From Miltoncostaea sp963771025 (GTDB taxonomy: Bacteria > Actinomycetota > Thermoleophilia > Miltoncostaeales > Miltoncostaeaceae): a stretch of 64,000 bases of DNA. The DNA is taken from assembly GCA_963771025.1 (NCBI GenBank), contig CAVYRL010000001.1, forward strand, positions 186,001-250,000, in the 5' to 3' direction. The position numbers and the translations under genes are program-made. Every line of letters starts with the position of its first letter. Position 1 is the first letter of the stretch. Of this stretch, positions 13,260-21,493 are shown one piece after another. The notes beneath the pieces are model-generated. The model did no database searches. It was given only the letters and a program-made list of their open reading frames with translations, and was not told the origin of the DNA.

Positions 13260-14162
13260 ATGAACCTCGCCTCATACAAGGCGGGCAACAACGTCAAGAC
13301 GTTCCTGCTGGTCGCCGGGCTCACGGGTCTGCTGCTGGCCATCGGGTTCATCATCGGCGGGACCGGCGGCATCGTCGTGTTCGCCGCGCTCGCGATCGTC
13401 TTCAACTTCGTCATGTACTGGTTCAGCGGGAAGTTCGCTCTCAAGATGAGCAAGGCCGTGCCGGTGACGGAGCAGGAGGAGCCCGAGCTGCACCGGATGA
13501 TCGCCACGCTCGCCCAGCGCGCCGGCGTGCCGAAGCCCGGCGTTTACGTCACTCCGGCCGAGCAGCCGAACGCCTTCGCGACCGGCCGCAACCCGAGCCA
13601 CTCCGCCATCGCGGTCACGGCGGGCATTCAGCGCGCCCTCAGCCCCCGTGAACTGGAGGGCGTGCTCGCCCACGAGATGGCGCACATCAAGAACCGGGAC
13701 ATCCTCATCGCGAGCATCGCGGCGATGGTTGCCGGCGCGATCTCGGCCATCGCGAACTTCCTCCAGTTCTCGCTGTTCTTCGGCGGCGACGACGACAACC
13801 CGCTCGGGATCGTGGGCACCCTTGCCACGATCATCCTGGCGCCGATCGCCGCGATGATCATCCAGCTCGCCGTCTCGCGGCAGCGCGAGTACGTGGCCGA
13901 CGCCACGGGCGCCGAACTGCTGGGCGACCCGCTGCCGCTCGCGGACGCGCTCGAGAGCCTGCACCGGTCGGCGGCGGCGATCCCGATGCGGGTCAACCCG
14001 GCCGCGGAGCCCCTGTACATCGTCAACCCCCTCGCCGCCAACGCGCGGGGCGGGGGTGGCCGGGGGGCGGGGCTGTTCTCCACGCACCCCCCGATGGAGG
14101 AGCGCGTGGCGCGCCTGCGTCGGATGGCGGGAGCCGGCAGCCTGCAGGTCGCGACCTTCTAG
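13260..14162 (+). CDS. htpX: Zinc metalloprotease HtpX homolog
   Basis: A 300-residue M48 membrane protease for quality control of membrane proteins. Two N-terminal spans (LLVAGLTGLLLAIGFIIGG and the following IVVFAALAIVFNFVMYW) precede the catalytic HEMAH motif (zinc His-Glu-His) and the distal REYVADATGAE that supplies the third zinc ligand. Two further hydrophobic segments lie between them. Length matches bacterial HtpX (about 290). The strong Shine-Dalgarno AAGGGAGGG fixes the ATG at 13260. It appears to be a single gene, followed by a hairpin at 14176. Confidence 0.95.
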   Translation: MNLASYKAGNNVKTFLLVAGLTGLLLAIGFIIGGTGGIVVFAALAIVFNFVMYWFSGKFALKMSKAVPVTEQEEPELHRMIATLAQRAGVPKPGVYVTPAEQPNAFATGRNPSHSAIAVTAGIQRALSPRELEGVLAHEMAHIKNRDILIASIAAMVAGAISAIANFLQFSLFFGGDDDNPLGIVGTLATIILAPIAAMIIQLAVSRQREYVADATGAELLGDPLPLADALESLHRSAAAIPMRVNPAAEPLYIVNPLAANARGGGGRGAGLFSTHPPMEERVARLRRMAGAGSLQVATF

Positions 14163-14175
14163 CGGAGGGCGGGAA

Positions 14176-14191
14176 CCCCTCCGTGGAGGGG
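14176..14191 (+). terminator. Short GC hairpin after htpX
   Basis: CCCCTCC-GT-GGAGGGG forms a stem of 6-7 bp just after the htpX stop. There is no T tract. TACACT at 14195-14200 right behind it is a candidate -10 for the sensor kinase gene. Confidence 0.35.
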
Positions 14192-14290
14192 CGCTACACT
14201 CGATCGAGGTAAGAGGGTCGAACTTCCGGCGGATGCCGCGGTGGGTGGGGGACCGATGGGTCCCCGGCCTGCCGCGCCCGCGTCGGAAAC

Positions 14291-15769
14291 ATGAGGCGGG
14301 TGCGCCGAGTGCGCGAGTTCTTCGTACAGAACGAGACGATCTTCCTGTTCGCCCAGGGCCTCGTCTTCTTCTCGCTCGGCTTCGCCGTGTGGCTGCAGCG
14401 ACGCCGCGCGACGCGCCTGACGCTCTCCTCGTCGCTGATCTGGCTGGCCGCCTTCGCGTTCGTCGAGGCCCTCGCCGTCTGGGGCCATGTGTTCGTCCCC
14501 ATCCAGGAGGCGTACATGCGGCCGGGCGTCATCCAGGGCCTGCTGGTGCTTCGCGCGATCGTCCAGGTGGTCGCCTTCGTCTTCCTGGTCCAGTTCGGCC
14601 TGCGCCTGCTCGGTCTGTCGGACATGACCCGGCGCGCGCTGACATCGGCCTCGATCCTGGTGGCCGTGGGCATCGTCGCGATCACCGCCCTGGTCGCCCA
14701 GGACGCGGGATGGAGCGCGGCGGAGTGGGAGCAGGCCGTCAGCGGCCTCGCGCGCTATTCGCTGCTGTTCCCCGGAGCGGTGCTGTCGGCAGTCGGCCTC
14801 TGGAGGCAGCGAGCCGAGCTGGGTGACGCGGGCATGACCGCGATCAAGCCCTACGCGGCGGCCGCCGCGGGCGTTCTCGGGGTGTACGCGGTGCTCGGCC
14901 TCATCGTCCCGCGCGGCCCCATCGCCCCTGCGGGAATCGGCAGCGCGGAGGGGTGGTTCGACATGACCGGCCTGCCGCTCGAGGTGATGCGCGGAGCCGC
15001 GGGCCTCGCGCTGTGCGTGCTGGCGGTGAAGCTGCTCGAGATCTTCGACGTCGAGGCCAAGCAGCAGCTGGAGGAGATCGACCGCGCGCGCGCCATCGCC
15101 GAGGAGCGGGCACGCTTTCGCCGCGATCTCCACGACGGCACCATCCAGTCGATCTACGCCGCCGGCCTGCACCTCGAGTCGATCGCCATCCGCTCCGACG
15201 ACCCGACGGTTCGCGCGGACGTCCGCGGCGTGGTCGCCGACCTCAACAGCGCGACCGACGGCATCCGCGACTACATCCGCGCCTTGGCGATCGCGCCCTC
15301 GACGCCCCAGGGCATCTCCAAGGGGCTGGGCGATCTCGCTCGCCATTTCGAGGAGGAGACCGGGCGCCGCGTGCGGTTCACCGTCGAGGGCATGAGCTCG
15401 GCCGGCCCGCTGCCCGACGAGGCCGGACAGCACCTGGAGCAGATCCTGCGCGAGGCGCTCACCAACACCGCCCGCCACGCCGGTGCCTGCCGGGTCACCG
15501 TGTCGCTGGTCTTCGCACCCGATGAGCTGGACCTGATCGTCTCCGACGACGGCTGCGGCCCTGGCGCCCCGGTCGCGTCCTCCACGCCGGGTCTGCACGA
15601 GGGCCTGCGCAACATGAACGAGCGGGCGCGCCGGCTGGGGGGCCGGATCGCCGTCGAGGAGGCCCTCGGCGGCGGCACCCGCGTGACCCTCGAGGTTCCG
15701 CTCGACAGCGACGAGCCCGAGGCCGACATCTTCATTCCCGACACCGAGCGCGAGGTGACCCGTTCATGA
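14291..15769 (+). CDS. NarL-type sensor histidine kinase, seven-span membrane sensor
   Basis: A 492-residue kinase. About seven hydrophobic segments fill residues 15-255 and form the sensor. A HisKA_3 dimerisation domain follows, with RRDLHDGTIQSIYAAG (phospho-acceptor His about residue 281). A HATPase_c domain comes next, with LTNTARHAG (N box), VSDDGCGPG (G1) and GLRNMNERARRLGG. The signal is unknown; the all-membrane N-terminus suggests a lipid-soluble or intramembrane cue. Its stop overlaps the ATG of the response regulator (ATGA), so they form one two-component system. The ATG at 14291 has a weak ribosome site but places the first membrane span correctly. Confidence 0.9.
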   Translation: MRRVRRVREFFVQNETIFLFAQGLVFFSLGFAVWLQRRRATRLTLSSSLIWLAAFAFVEALAVWGHVFVPIQEAYMRPGVIQGLLVLRAIVQVVAFVFLVQFGLRLLGLSDMTRRALTSASILVAVGIVAITALVAQDAGWSAAEWEQAVSGLARYSLLFPGAVLSAVGLWRQRAELGDAGMTAIKPYAAAAAGVLGVYAVLGLIVPRGPIAPAGIGSAEGWFDMTGLPLEVMRGAAGLALCVLAVKLLEIFDVEAKQQLEEIDRARAIAEERARFRRDLHDGTIQSIYAAGLHLESIAIRSDDPTVRADVRGVVADLNSATDGIRDYIRALAIAPSTPQGISKGLGDLARHFEEETGRRVRFTVEGMSSAGPLPDEAGQHLEQILREALTNTARHAGACRVTVSLVFAPDELDLIVSDDGCGPGAPVASSTPGLHEGLRNMNERARRLGGRIAVEEALGGGTRVTLEVPLDSDEPEADIFIPDTEREVTRS

Positions 15770-16437
15770 CGACCATCCAGGCTGATCCGATCAGGGTTCT
15801 GATCGTCGACGACCACACCGTCGTCCGCATCGGGCTGCGCACCCTGCTCACGCACTCGGCCGGTTTCCGCGTCGTCGGCGAAGCCCAGACGGCCGCCGAG
15901 GCCGTCCAGCTCAACGAGCAGACCCACCCGGACGTGGTGCTCATGGACGTGCGGCTGCCCGACGGCAGCGGCGTCGAGGCCTGTCGCAAGATCAAGGCGG
16001 ACCATCCCGACGCCCGTGTGCTGATGCTGACCTCGTACACCGACGAGGAGGCCATCGTGGGCGCCGTCATGGCGGGCGCGAGCGGCTATCTGCTCAAGCA
16101 GGCCGACGCCGAGCGCCTCACGCAGGCCATCCGCGAGGCCGCAGCGGGCGAGTCAACGCTCGATCCCCGCGCCGCGGGCGCCCTGCTGAACCAGTTCCGT
16201 GAGCTATCGGCCAAGCAGGCCGAGGCCGAGCTCGCCGGGCTCACCGACCGCGAGCGCCGGATGCTCGCCCTGATCGCCGAGGGCTACACCAACCGCGCCA
16301 TCGGCGAGGTGCTGCACCTGTCCGAGAAGACCGTCCGCAACCATGTCTCCCAGTTGCTGCGCAAGCTGGGCTTCCAGCGCCGCTCGCAGGCCGCCGCATG
16401 GGCCGGCCAGCGCCGTCTGGAGCTCCCGCCGGACTGA
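15766..16437 (+). CDS. NarL/LuxR-family response regulator
   Basis: A 223-residue regulator. The receiver domain has VDDH at residues 14-17, phospho-acceptor Asp61 in VVLMDVRLP, and a YLLKQ switch Lys. The C-terminal LuxR-type helix-turn-helix is LTDRERRMLALIAEGYTNRAI followed by LSEKTVRNHVSQLLRKLG. It is coupled to the kinase at 14291 by an ATGA overlap and should be its cognate partner. Organisation resembles DevR/DosR-type regulators. Targets are unknown; the parA-ftsZ operon downstream is one possibility by proximity only. Confidence 0.93.
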   Translation: MTTIQADPIRVLIVDDHTVVRIGLRTLLTHSAGFRVVGEAQTAAEAVQLNEQTHPDVVLMDVRLPDGSGVEACRKIKADHPDARVLMLTSYTDEEAIVGAVMAGASGYLLKQADAERLTQAIREAAAGESTLDPRAAGALLNQFRELSAKQAEAELAGLTDRERRMLALIAEGYTNRAIGEVLHLSEKTVRNHVSQLLRKLGFQRRSQAAAWAGQRRLELPPD

Positions 16438-16550
16438 TCCCGGGCCCGGCCGTGCGGCTCGCGCGCCGACGCATCGCGGCCCACGGCAAGGAGATCGGGC
16501 CTGCGGGGAGAATCGTGCGGAGGTCCGCAGACATATCGAAGGTGCGCACG

Positions 16551-17354
16551 ATGCCTCGAACCGCTCGCGTCCTCGCCCTCGCCAATCAGAAGGGCGGCGT
16601 CGCCAAGACGACCACCACCCTGAACCTCGGCGTGGCCCTGAAGGACATGGGGCTGCGTGTGCTGGCGATCGATCTCGATCCCCAGAGCAACCTCTCGATG
16701 AGCCAGGGCATCGACGTCGAGACGCTCGACACCGGGATGTACCACGTGCTCACGTCGGGCCTCCCGATGAGCTCGATCATCCAGCAGCGGGAGATCGACA
16801 TCGCGCCCGCCGGCATCGAGCTGGCCGGGGCCGAGCTGGCCCTGTCCGCGATGATCGGCCGCGAGCGCGCCCTCGAGAGGGCCCTTCGGCCGCTGCGCGA
16901 GACCTACGACTACATCCTCCTGGACACGCCGCCGTCGCTCGGGCTGCTGACCATCAACGCGATGGTCGCCTCGGACGGCGTGATCGTGCCGGTGCAGTGC
17001 GAGTACCTCTCGCTGCGCGGTCTGGCCCAATTGCGTGAGACCCTGCGGCAGGTGCGGGACAACCTCAACCCGACGGTGGACATCGTGGGTATCCTTCCCA
17101 CGATGTACGACGGCCGCACACTGCACGGCCGCGAGGCGGTGGCCATGCTCGAGGAGAGCTTCGGAGACCGGGTGTTCCGCACGCGCATCGGTAGGACGAT
17201 CCGCTTCGCCGAGGCGCCGGTCGCCGGCCAGAGCGTGCTGCGCCTCGAGGCCCACGGCCAGGCGGCGCGCTGGTATCGCCAGCTCGCGCGCGAGGTGGCC
17301 AACGGTCCGATCACGGGCGTCGTCCCCGGGGGCGCAGGGGTGGTGGCCGCGTGA
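16551..17354 (+). CDS. parA: ParA family ATPase
   Basis: A 267-residue chromosome-partition-type ATPase. It has the deviant Walker A box NQKGGVAKTTTTLNLG (signature Lys14, catalytic Lys19), LAIDLDPQSNLS (switch I/Walker A' Asp) and YILLDTPPSLGLL (switch II). The fourth Walker position is Ala instead of Gly, a known ParA variant. No ParB gene follows, and no parS-like TGTTTCACGTGAAACA-type site was seen nearby. Instead the stop overlaps the ftsZ GTG (GTGA). That coupling suggests a role in division-site placement or coordination of segregation with division, rather than plasmid partition. Confidence 0.88.
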   Translation: MPRTARVLALANQKGGVAKTTTTLNLGVALKDMGLRVLAIDLDPQSNLSMSQGIDVETLDTGMYHVLTSGLPMSSIIQQREIDIAPAGIELAGAELALSAMIGRERALERALRPLRETYDYILLDTPPSLGLLTINAMVASDGVIVPVQCEYLSLRGLAQLRETLRQVRDNLNPTVDIVGILPTMYDGRTLHGREAVAMLEESFGDRVFRTRIGRTIRFAEAPVAGQSVLRLEAHGQAARWYRQLAREVANGPITGVVPGGAGVVAA

Positions 17355-18712
17355 GCACGCGTGGAGGCCGCCCGAGCATGCGCGAGGGCCCGCTCTCGGA
17401 GCTCTTCCGCAGTACGGAGCAGGGCGCCTCCGAGCCGGTCGGCTCCACGCCCTCGCCCGAGCCCGATTTCGGCCTCCGCGGCCAGGATGGCACCAACTAC
17501 GTCGCGGTCATCCGCGTCGTGGGCGTCGGCGGCGCGGGCTGCAACGCGGTGAACCGCATGATCGAGGCGGGCCTGCGCGGGGTCGAGTTCGTCGCCGTCA
17601 ACACCGATCGCCAGGCGCTCGAGGAGAGTGAGGCGGACGTCCGCGTCACCGTCGGCGTGGAGATCACGCGGGGCCTCGGCACCGGCGGCGATCCCAACCT
17701 CGGCGAGCAGGCGGTGCGCGAGAGCGAGGACCAGATCCGCCGGGCGCTGCGCGGCAGCGACCTCGTGTTCATCGCCGCCGGCGAGGGCGGCGGCACGGGT
17801 TCGGGCGGGGCGCCGCTCGTGGCCAAGGTCGCGCGCGAGCTGGGTGCGCTGACCGTCGCCGTGGTGACGCGTCCGTTCGCGTTCGAGGGCGGACGCCGCA
17901 CGCGCGCGGCCGACGAGGGGCTCGAGCGTCTCCAGGAGACCGCGGACACGGTCATCGTGATCCCCAACGACAAGCTGATGACCGTGCTCGAGCGCGGCAC
18001 GAGCATGGTCGAGGCCTTCAAGGTCTGCGACGACCTGCTGCGCCAGGGGGTGCAGGGCATCTGCGACATGATCACGCTGCCCGGCCTGATCAACCTCGAC
18101 TTCGCCGACGTCCGCACCATCATCAGGGGCGCGGGCACCGCCCTCCTCGGCATCGGCTACGCCGGCGGCGGCAACCGCGCCACCGAGGCGGCGCTGGCGG
18201 CCATCGCCTCTCCGCTGCTCGAGACCCCGATCGACGGCGCCAAGGGCATCCTGTTGGGCGTCACCGGCGGCCCCGACCTCTCGCTGCTCGAGGTGAGCGA
18301 GGCGGCCCGCGTGGTGGCCGATGCGGCCGACCCCGAGGCCAACATCATCTTCGGCGCGACGATCGACCCCGACCTGCAGGGCCAGGTATGGGTGACCGTC
18401 GTGGCGGCCAACTTCAGCGGCGTGCGCGCCGCGCCGGCACCCGAGCCGGAGTCGGAGGCCGCGCCCGAGCCGGTGGCCGCCGCCCCGCGTCGCGCCCCCC
18501 GCGAGGAACGGGTGACGCGGTTCGACATGCCCTACCCCGCACGATCGGCTCCGTCCGAGGAGTCCGGCCCGCGGGTCTTCGACCTCGAGACCGCCGGCCC
18601 GGCCCCCGCCGATCCGCCCGAGCCTCCGGCCGAGCCTCCGGCCGATCCCGAGGCCACGACGACCATGCGCAGGTCCGACATCGTGCCCGACGGCCCCGAG
18701 GACGCGGCGTAG
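17351..18712 (+). CDS. ftsZ: Cell division GTPase FtsZ (ParA-coupled, atypical C-terminus)
   Basis: A 453-residue tubulin-like GTPase. RVVGVGGAGCNAVNRM (T1), FVAVNTDRQAL (T2/T3), the nucleotide loop GEGGGTGSGGAP around residue 145, TRPFAFEGGRR, IPNDKL, and the T7 loop GLINLDFADVRTI with its catalytic Asp residues are all present. Actinobacterial FtsZ usually reads GEGGGTGTGGAP, so only one Thr-to-Ser change is seen. The tail is a long Pro/Glu-rich linker ending RRSDIVPDGPEDAA. The usual LDVPDFL-type peptide that binds SepF and FtsA is not recognisable. The gene lies outside a dcw cluster. It could be the main FtsZ or a second paralogue. Confidence 0.88.
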   Translation: MSTRGGRPSMREGPLSELFRSTEQGASEPVGSTPSPEPDFGLRGQDGTNYVAVIRVVGVGGAGCNAVNRMIEAGLRGVEFVAVNTDRQALEESEADVRVTVGVEITRGLGTGGDPNLGEQAVRESEDQIRRALRGSDLVFIAAGEGGGTGSGGAPLVAKVARELGALTVAVVTRPFAFEGGRRTRAADEGLERLQETADTVIVIPNDKLMTVLERGTSMVEAFKVCDDLLRQGVQGICDMITLPGLINLDFADVRTIIRGAGTALLGIGYAGGGNRATEAALAAIASPLLETPIDGAKGILLGVTGGPDLSLLEVSEAARVVADAADPEANIIFGATIDPDLQGQVWVTVVAANFSGVRAAPAPEPESEAAPEPVAAAPRRAPREERVTRFDMPYPARSAPSEESGPRVFDLETAGPAPADPPEPPAEPPADPEATTTMRRSDIVPDGPEDAA

Positions 18713-18741
18713 CGATTCCGGGTTCCGGCGCCCCGGTCGGG

Positions 18742-20301
18742 GTGGTTGCGGCGGGGCATCGTTCGAGCGCTCGTGCCGGGGCGCAGGCGCTGGCGCGTGG
18801 CGGAGGCGCCGTGGACGCCGTGTGCGCGGCCGCGTTCGCGGCGGCCGTGGCCGAGAGCCCCCTCACCGGGCCCGGCGCGGGCGGGTTCCTCCTGATGCGC
18901 ACACCCGAGGGCGAGACGGCGCTGCTCGACTTCTTCGTTGCCGCTCCGGGGCTCGGGCCGCAGGGGCGCGCGCTCGATCCGGCGACGCTCCAGAGCTTCA
19001 CCGTGCCGTTCGGCGGCGCCGACCAGGTGTTCCACATCGGCCCGGCATCGGTGGCCGTGCCCGGCATGGTGGCGGGGCTGGGCGAGGCCGCGCGCCGCTT
19101 CGGCCGCCTCCCGTTGGCCGAGGTCGTGGCCCCGGCCGTCGCCCTCGCGCGCGAGGGCGTGGTGCTGACGCGCGAGACCGGCTACCTCCACGAGATCCTC
19201 GCCGACATGCTCACCGCGACCCCGGCGGCCGCCGCCGTGTACGCGCCCCGCGGGCGGTTGCTGGGGCCGGGCGATCGCGTGCGATTCCCGGATCTGGCGG
19301 AGACGCTGGTGCACATCGGCGAGGCCGGCCCCGCGACGATGCGCGACGGCCCCCTGGCCCAGGCGCTCATCGCCCACATGGCCGAGTCGGGCGGCCACGT
19401 CACGGAGGACGACCTGCGCTCCTACCGCGTGATCGGCCGCGCGCCGCTGCGCATCGCGTATCGGGACACCACGGTGCTGACCAACCCTCCTCCCTCCTCG
19501 GGCGGGGCGCTGATCGCCGCGGCGCTGGCCGAGATGGAGGAGGGCGGCGCTCCCGCCTCCGCGGCCGCCCACTATCGCGCGGTGACGCGTGCCGGCGTGG
19601 CGGCGAACGCACTGAGGGACGAGCGCTTCCTCGCCGATCTGCACGAGGAGGACTGCATGGAGCGCCTCTGGGCGCGCCGCACGGCCGGCGGTCGCGAGCG
19701 CGGCGGTGGTGGCGAGACCCGCAAGCCGGCGGGATCGACGACGCACGTCAGCGCGATCGACGCCGACGGCGGCATGGCCAGCCTCTCCAGCTCCAACGGG
19801 TCCGGATCGGGCGTGGTGCTGCCGGAGACGGGCATCCTCCTCAACAACATGATGGGCGAAGAGGACCTCAACCCGGCCGGCTTCGGCCACCTGGCGCCCG
19901 GCACGCGAATGACCTCGATGATGGCGCCGAGTCTGTTGCTGCGCGGCGGCGAGCCCGTCATCGCGCTCGGGGCCGCCGGGTCGAACCGCCTGCGCTCGGC
20001 CATCCTCCAGACCGTCGTCAGCATGGTGGACGCCGGTATGGGCGCCGGGGACGCGGTGCGCCGGCCGCGCGTCCATCCGGAGGGGACGGGCGTGGACGTG
20101 GAGGGCGGCGTGCCCCACGATGCCGTGGACGCGCTGCTCGCCGACGGCCACCGGCTGCGCCGCTGGGGCGAGCTGAACCTGTTCTTCGGTGGCGTCAGCG
20201 CCACCGCCCGAGGCGTCCGCGGGCTCGAGGGCGCGGGGGATCCGCGCCGCGGTGGCGCCGCCGCCGCCGTCACGCGAACCGGAGAGGTGATCGACCTATG
20301 A
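18742..20301 (+). CDS. ggt: Gamma-glutamyltransferase family protein
   Basis: A 519-residue Ntn-hydrolase proenzyme. The N-terminus has VVAAGHRSSARAGAQALARG and the SPLTGPGAGGFLL block that corresponds to the conserved GxGGGGFLL region. Autocleavage is expected before Thr334 in GSTTHVSAID, producing large and small subunits. The small subunit shows SLSSSNGSGSGVVLPETGI. Such enzymes transfer or hydrolyse the gamma-glutamyl group of glutathione or similar thiols. No signal peptide is seen, so it may be cytoplasmic, or a paralogue with another substrate. The GTG at 18742 is the only plausible start after the ftsZ stop. Its stop overlaps the next gene (ATGA). Confidence 0.88.
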   Translation: MVAAGHRSSARAGAQALARGGGAVDAVCAAAFAAAVAESPLTGPGAGGFLLMRTPEGETALLDFFVAAPGLGPQGRALDPATLQSFTVPFGGADQVFHIGPASVAVPGMVAGLGEAARRFGRLPLAEVVAPAVALAREGVVLTRETGYLHEILADMLTATPAAAAVYAPRGRLLGPGDRVRFPDLAETLVHIGEAGPATMRDGPLAQALIAHMAESGGHVTEDDLRSYRVIGRAPLRIAYRDTTVLTNPPPSSGGALIAAALAEMEEGGAPASAAAHYRAVTRAGVAANALRDERFLADLHEEDCMERLWARRTAGGRERGGGGETRKPAGSTTHVSAIDADGGMASLSSSNGSGSGVVLPETGILLNNMMGEEDLNPAGFGHLAPGTRMTSMMAPSLLLRGGEPVIALGAAGSNRLRSAILQTVVSMVDAGMGAGDAVRRPRVHPEGTGVDVEGGVPHDAVDALLADGHRLRRWGELNLFFGGVSATARGVRGLEGAGDPRRGGAAAAVTRTGEVIDL

Positions 20302-20600
20302 CTCAACATCGACTCGAGGTAGAGGGTCGCGCGTACGACCTGGAGCCGGGGGGCCTGCGCACATCGCTGACCGACGGGCCGGCGATGCTGTGGGGCTTTC
20401 AGGTGCGCGTGCTGAGCGACGGTGAGGAACTGGGTATCAAGACCTGCTTCGTCGGCCGCGTGAGCGTCCAGTTCCGCAATGCCGCCGCGCCCGACGCCCC
20501 GATCGAGATCCTGATGCCGGTGCTCCACGAACTGGCCTTCGAGAAGATCGAGGAGCGGCTGCGACTCGGTGAAACCGGCGACGAGATCCTGTTCACCTGA
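20298..20600 (+). CDS. Hypothetical protein, 100 residues, coupled to ggt
   Basis: A small acidic protein starting with ATG in an ATGA overlap with the ggt stop, which argues that it is real and co-expressed. It has a beta-rich N-terminal part (VEGRAYDLEPGG, WGFQVRVLSDGEELGIKTCF) and a helical end (LAFEKIEERLRLGETGDEIL). One Cys is present and no membrane segment. I do not recognise the family. The context hints at glutathione or amino-acid metabolism, but that is only neighbourhood. Confidence 0.65.
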   Translation: MTQHRLEVEGRAYDLEPGGLRTSLTDGPAMLWGFQVRVLSDGEELGIKTCFVGRVSVQFRNAAAPDAPIEILMPVLHELAFEKIEERLRLGETGDEILFT

Positions 20601-20679
20601 CCCTCATCCCTCGGGGATCCGGCGTTGCTGGCAAGATGCGGACGTTCGAATGACAAACCAAACGACGTTGGGGTGGTGA

Positions 20680-21063
20680 ATGGACAACTTCAGCTTCCTG
20701 GATCTCATCTGGACGCTGCTCGTCATCTACTTCCTGTTCTTCGTGCTGATGATCCTGTTCACGATCGTGGTGGACATCTTCCGCAGCAAGGACATGGGTG
20801 GTGGGGCGAAGGCGCTCTGGGTGATCCTGCTGGTGATACTCCCGTTGATCGGCGCACTGATCTATCTGATCGTCCGTCACGACGGGATGGCGCAGCGCCA
20901 GCTCGAGGCTCAGAAGCAGCAGAAGCAGCAGTTCGACAGCTACGTGAAAGAGGCCGCGGCCTCGGGTCCGGCTGACGAGATCGCCCGCGCCAAGGGCCTT
21001 CTCGACTCCGGCGCCATCTCGCAGGAGGAGTTCGACGCGCTGAAGGCCAAGGCTCTGGCCTAG
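20680..21063 (+). CDS. PLDc_N/SHOCT-domain small membrane protein
   Basis: A 127-residue protein. Residues 6-34 and 46-66 are two membrane spans of the phospholipase D-nuclease N-terminal type (DIFRSKDMGGGAKALWVILL between them). A charged Gln-rich helix follows, then a C-terminal SHOCT motif (LLDSGAISQEEFDALKAKAL). SHOCT tails usually mediate oligomerisation. Function is unknown; such proteins are common, small and often stress-linked. The ATG at 20680 follows a purine-rich GGGGTGGTGA stretch. A hairpin follows the stop. Confidence 0.8.
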   Translation: MDNFSFLDLIWTLLVIYFLFFVLMILFTIVVDIFRSKDMGGGAKALWVILLVILPLIGALIYLIVRHDGMAQRQLEAQKQQKQQFDSYVKEAAASGPADEIARAKGLLDSGAISQEEFDALKAKALA

Positions 21064-21070
21064 GTCGTCG

Positions 21071-21106
21071 GGGTTCGCCGGCCGGCCGAGGCCGACGGGC
21101 GAACCC
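21071..21106. terminator. Terminator-like inverted repeat between convergent genes
   Basis: A 9-bp perfect stem (GGGTTCGCC with GGCGAACCC) with an 18-base GC-rich loop. It lies between the stop at 21063 and the convergent stop at 21112. No T tract. Confidence 0.5.
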
Positions 21107-21111
21107 GCGGG

Positions 21112-21441
21112 TCAGGCCGCCTCGTGGCGCCCGCCGAGAACGTCGGCGACGCCACGGGGTCCGGCCCGGAGCAGCTCGGCCGCCCGGCGCGCTCCGAGCG
21201 CCCGGTCGCGCGCCGCGCTCGCGCCCATCATGTCGCCGGCCCGGTGGCTCTCGGCCATCTCGCGCTCGGCCACCGCGGCGAGGTCGTCGAGCCGCTCGGC
21301 CATCCGCGCGGACCGGCTCGCCGGCAGGCGACGCCGCCGTGACGGCACCGGCCGCGCGCGCGTGGGGATCCGCGTGAGCGCGTCGGCGCCGGGGAACAGG
21401 ATCAGCTGGCCTTCGCCGTCGGGCGGGGTGATCGAACGCAT
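21112..21441 (-). CDS. Small protein of unknown function under predicted LexA (SOS) control
   Basis: A 109-residue basic protein with no recognised family. The N-terminus reads MRSITPPDGEGQLILFPGAD, then a Pro/Arg-rich stretch (RIPTRARPVPSRRRRLP), then an Ala/Arg-rich helical C-terminal half (MAERLDDLAAVAEREMAE, AARDRALGARRAAELLRAG). There is no membrane segment or Cys. A perfect 14-base LexA palindrome (21433-21446) overlaps the ATG at 21441. AATACT 6 bases upstream fits a leaderless promoter, so repression would be direct. An in-frame start at 21474 exists but would put the operator inside the coding region. SOS control suggests a DNA-damage or checkpoint role; this is inference. Confidence 0.65.
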   Translation of the reverse strand: MRSITPPDGEGQLILFPGADALTRIPTRARPVPSRRRRLPASRSARMAERLDDLAAVAEREMAESHRAGDMMGASAARDRALGARRAAELLRAGPRGVADVLGGRHEAA

Positions 21442-21446
21442 GTTCG
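21433..21446. promoter_or_regulatory. Perfect LexA (SOS/Cheo) box over a start codon
   Basis: CGAACGCATGTTCG matches the Gram-positive/actinobacterial LexA consensus CGAAC-RNRY-GTTCG at every position. It covers the ATG of the minus-strand gene and sits immediately next to its predicted -10 (21448-21453), so bound LexA would block transcription start. Confidence 0.75.
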
Positions 21447-21447
21447 T

Positions 21448-21453
21448 AGTATT
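21448..21453 (-). promoter_or_regulatory. Predicted -10 box of the SOS gene
   Basis: AATACT on the minus strand, 6 bases before the ATG at 21441. TTGTCC lies about 15 bp further upstream as a possible -35. The same GGAATACT element occurs upstream of the B12-domain gene (about 28343-28350). Confidence 0.45.
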
Positions 21454-21493
21454 CCACCGCCACCGGACGGACAAACCGTCCCCGCGGATCGGC

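Noticed and set aside
16516..16529. Inverted repeat TGCGGA-GG-TCCGCA before parA as a parS site
   Set aside because: It does not resemble the conserved parS sequence, is only 6 bp per arm, and no parB is present.
17771..17806. FtsZ nucleotide loop GEGGGTGSGGAP read as strongly degenerate
   Set aside because: Actinobacterial FtsZ commonly has GEGGGTGTGGAP, so only one conservative Thr-to-Ser change remains. The core should be functional.
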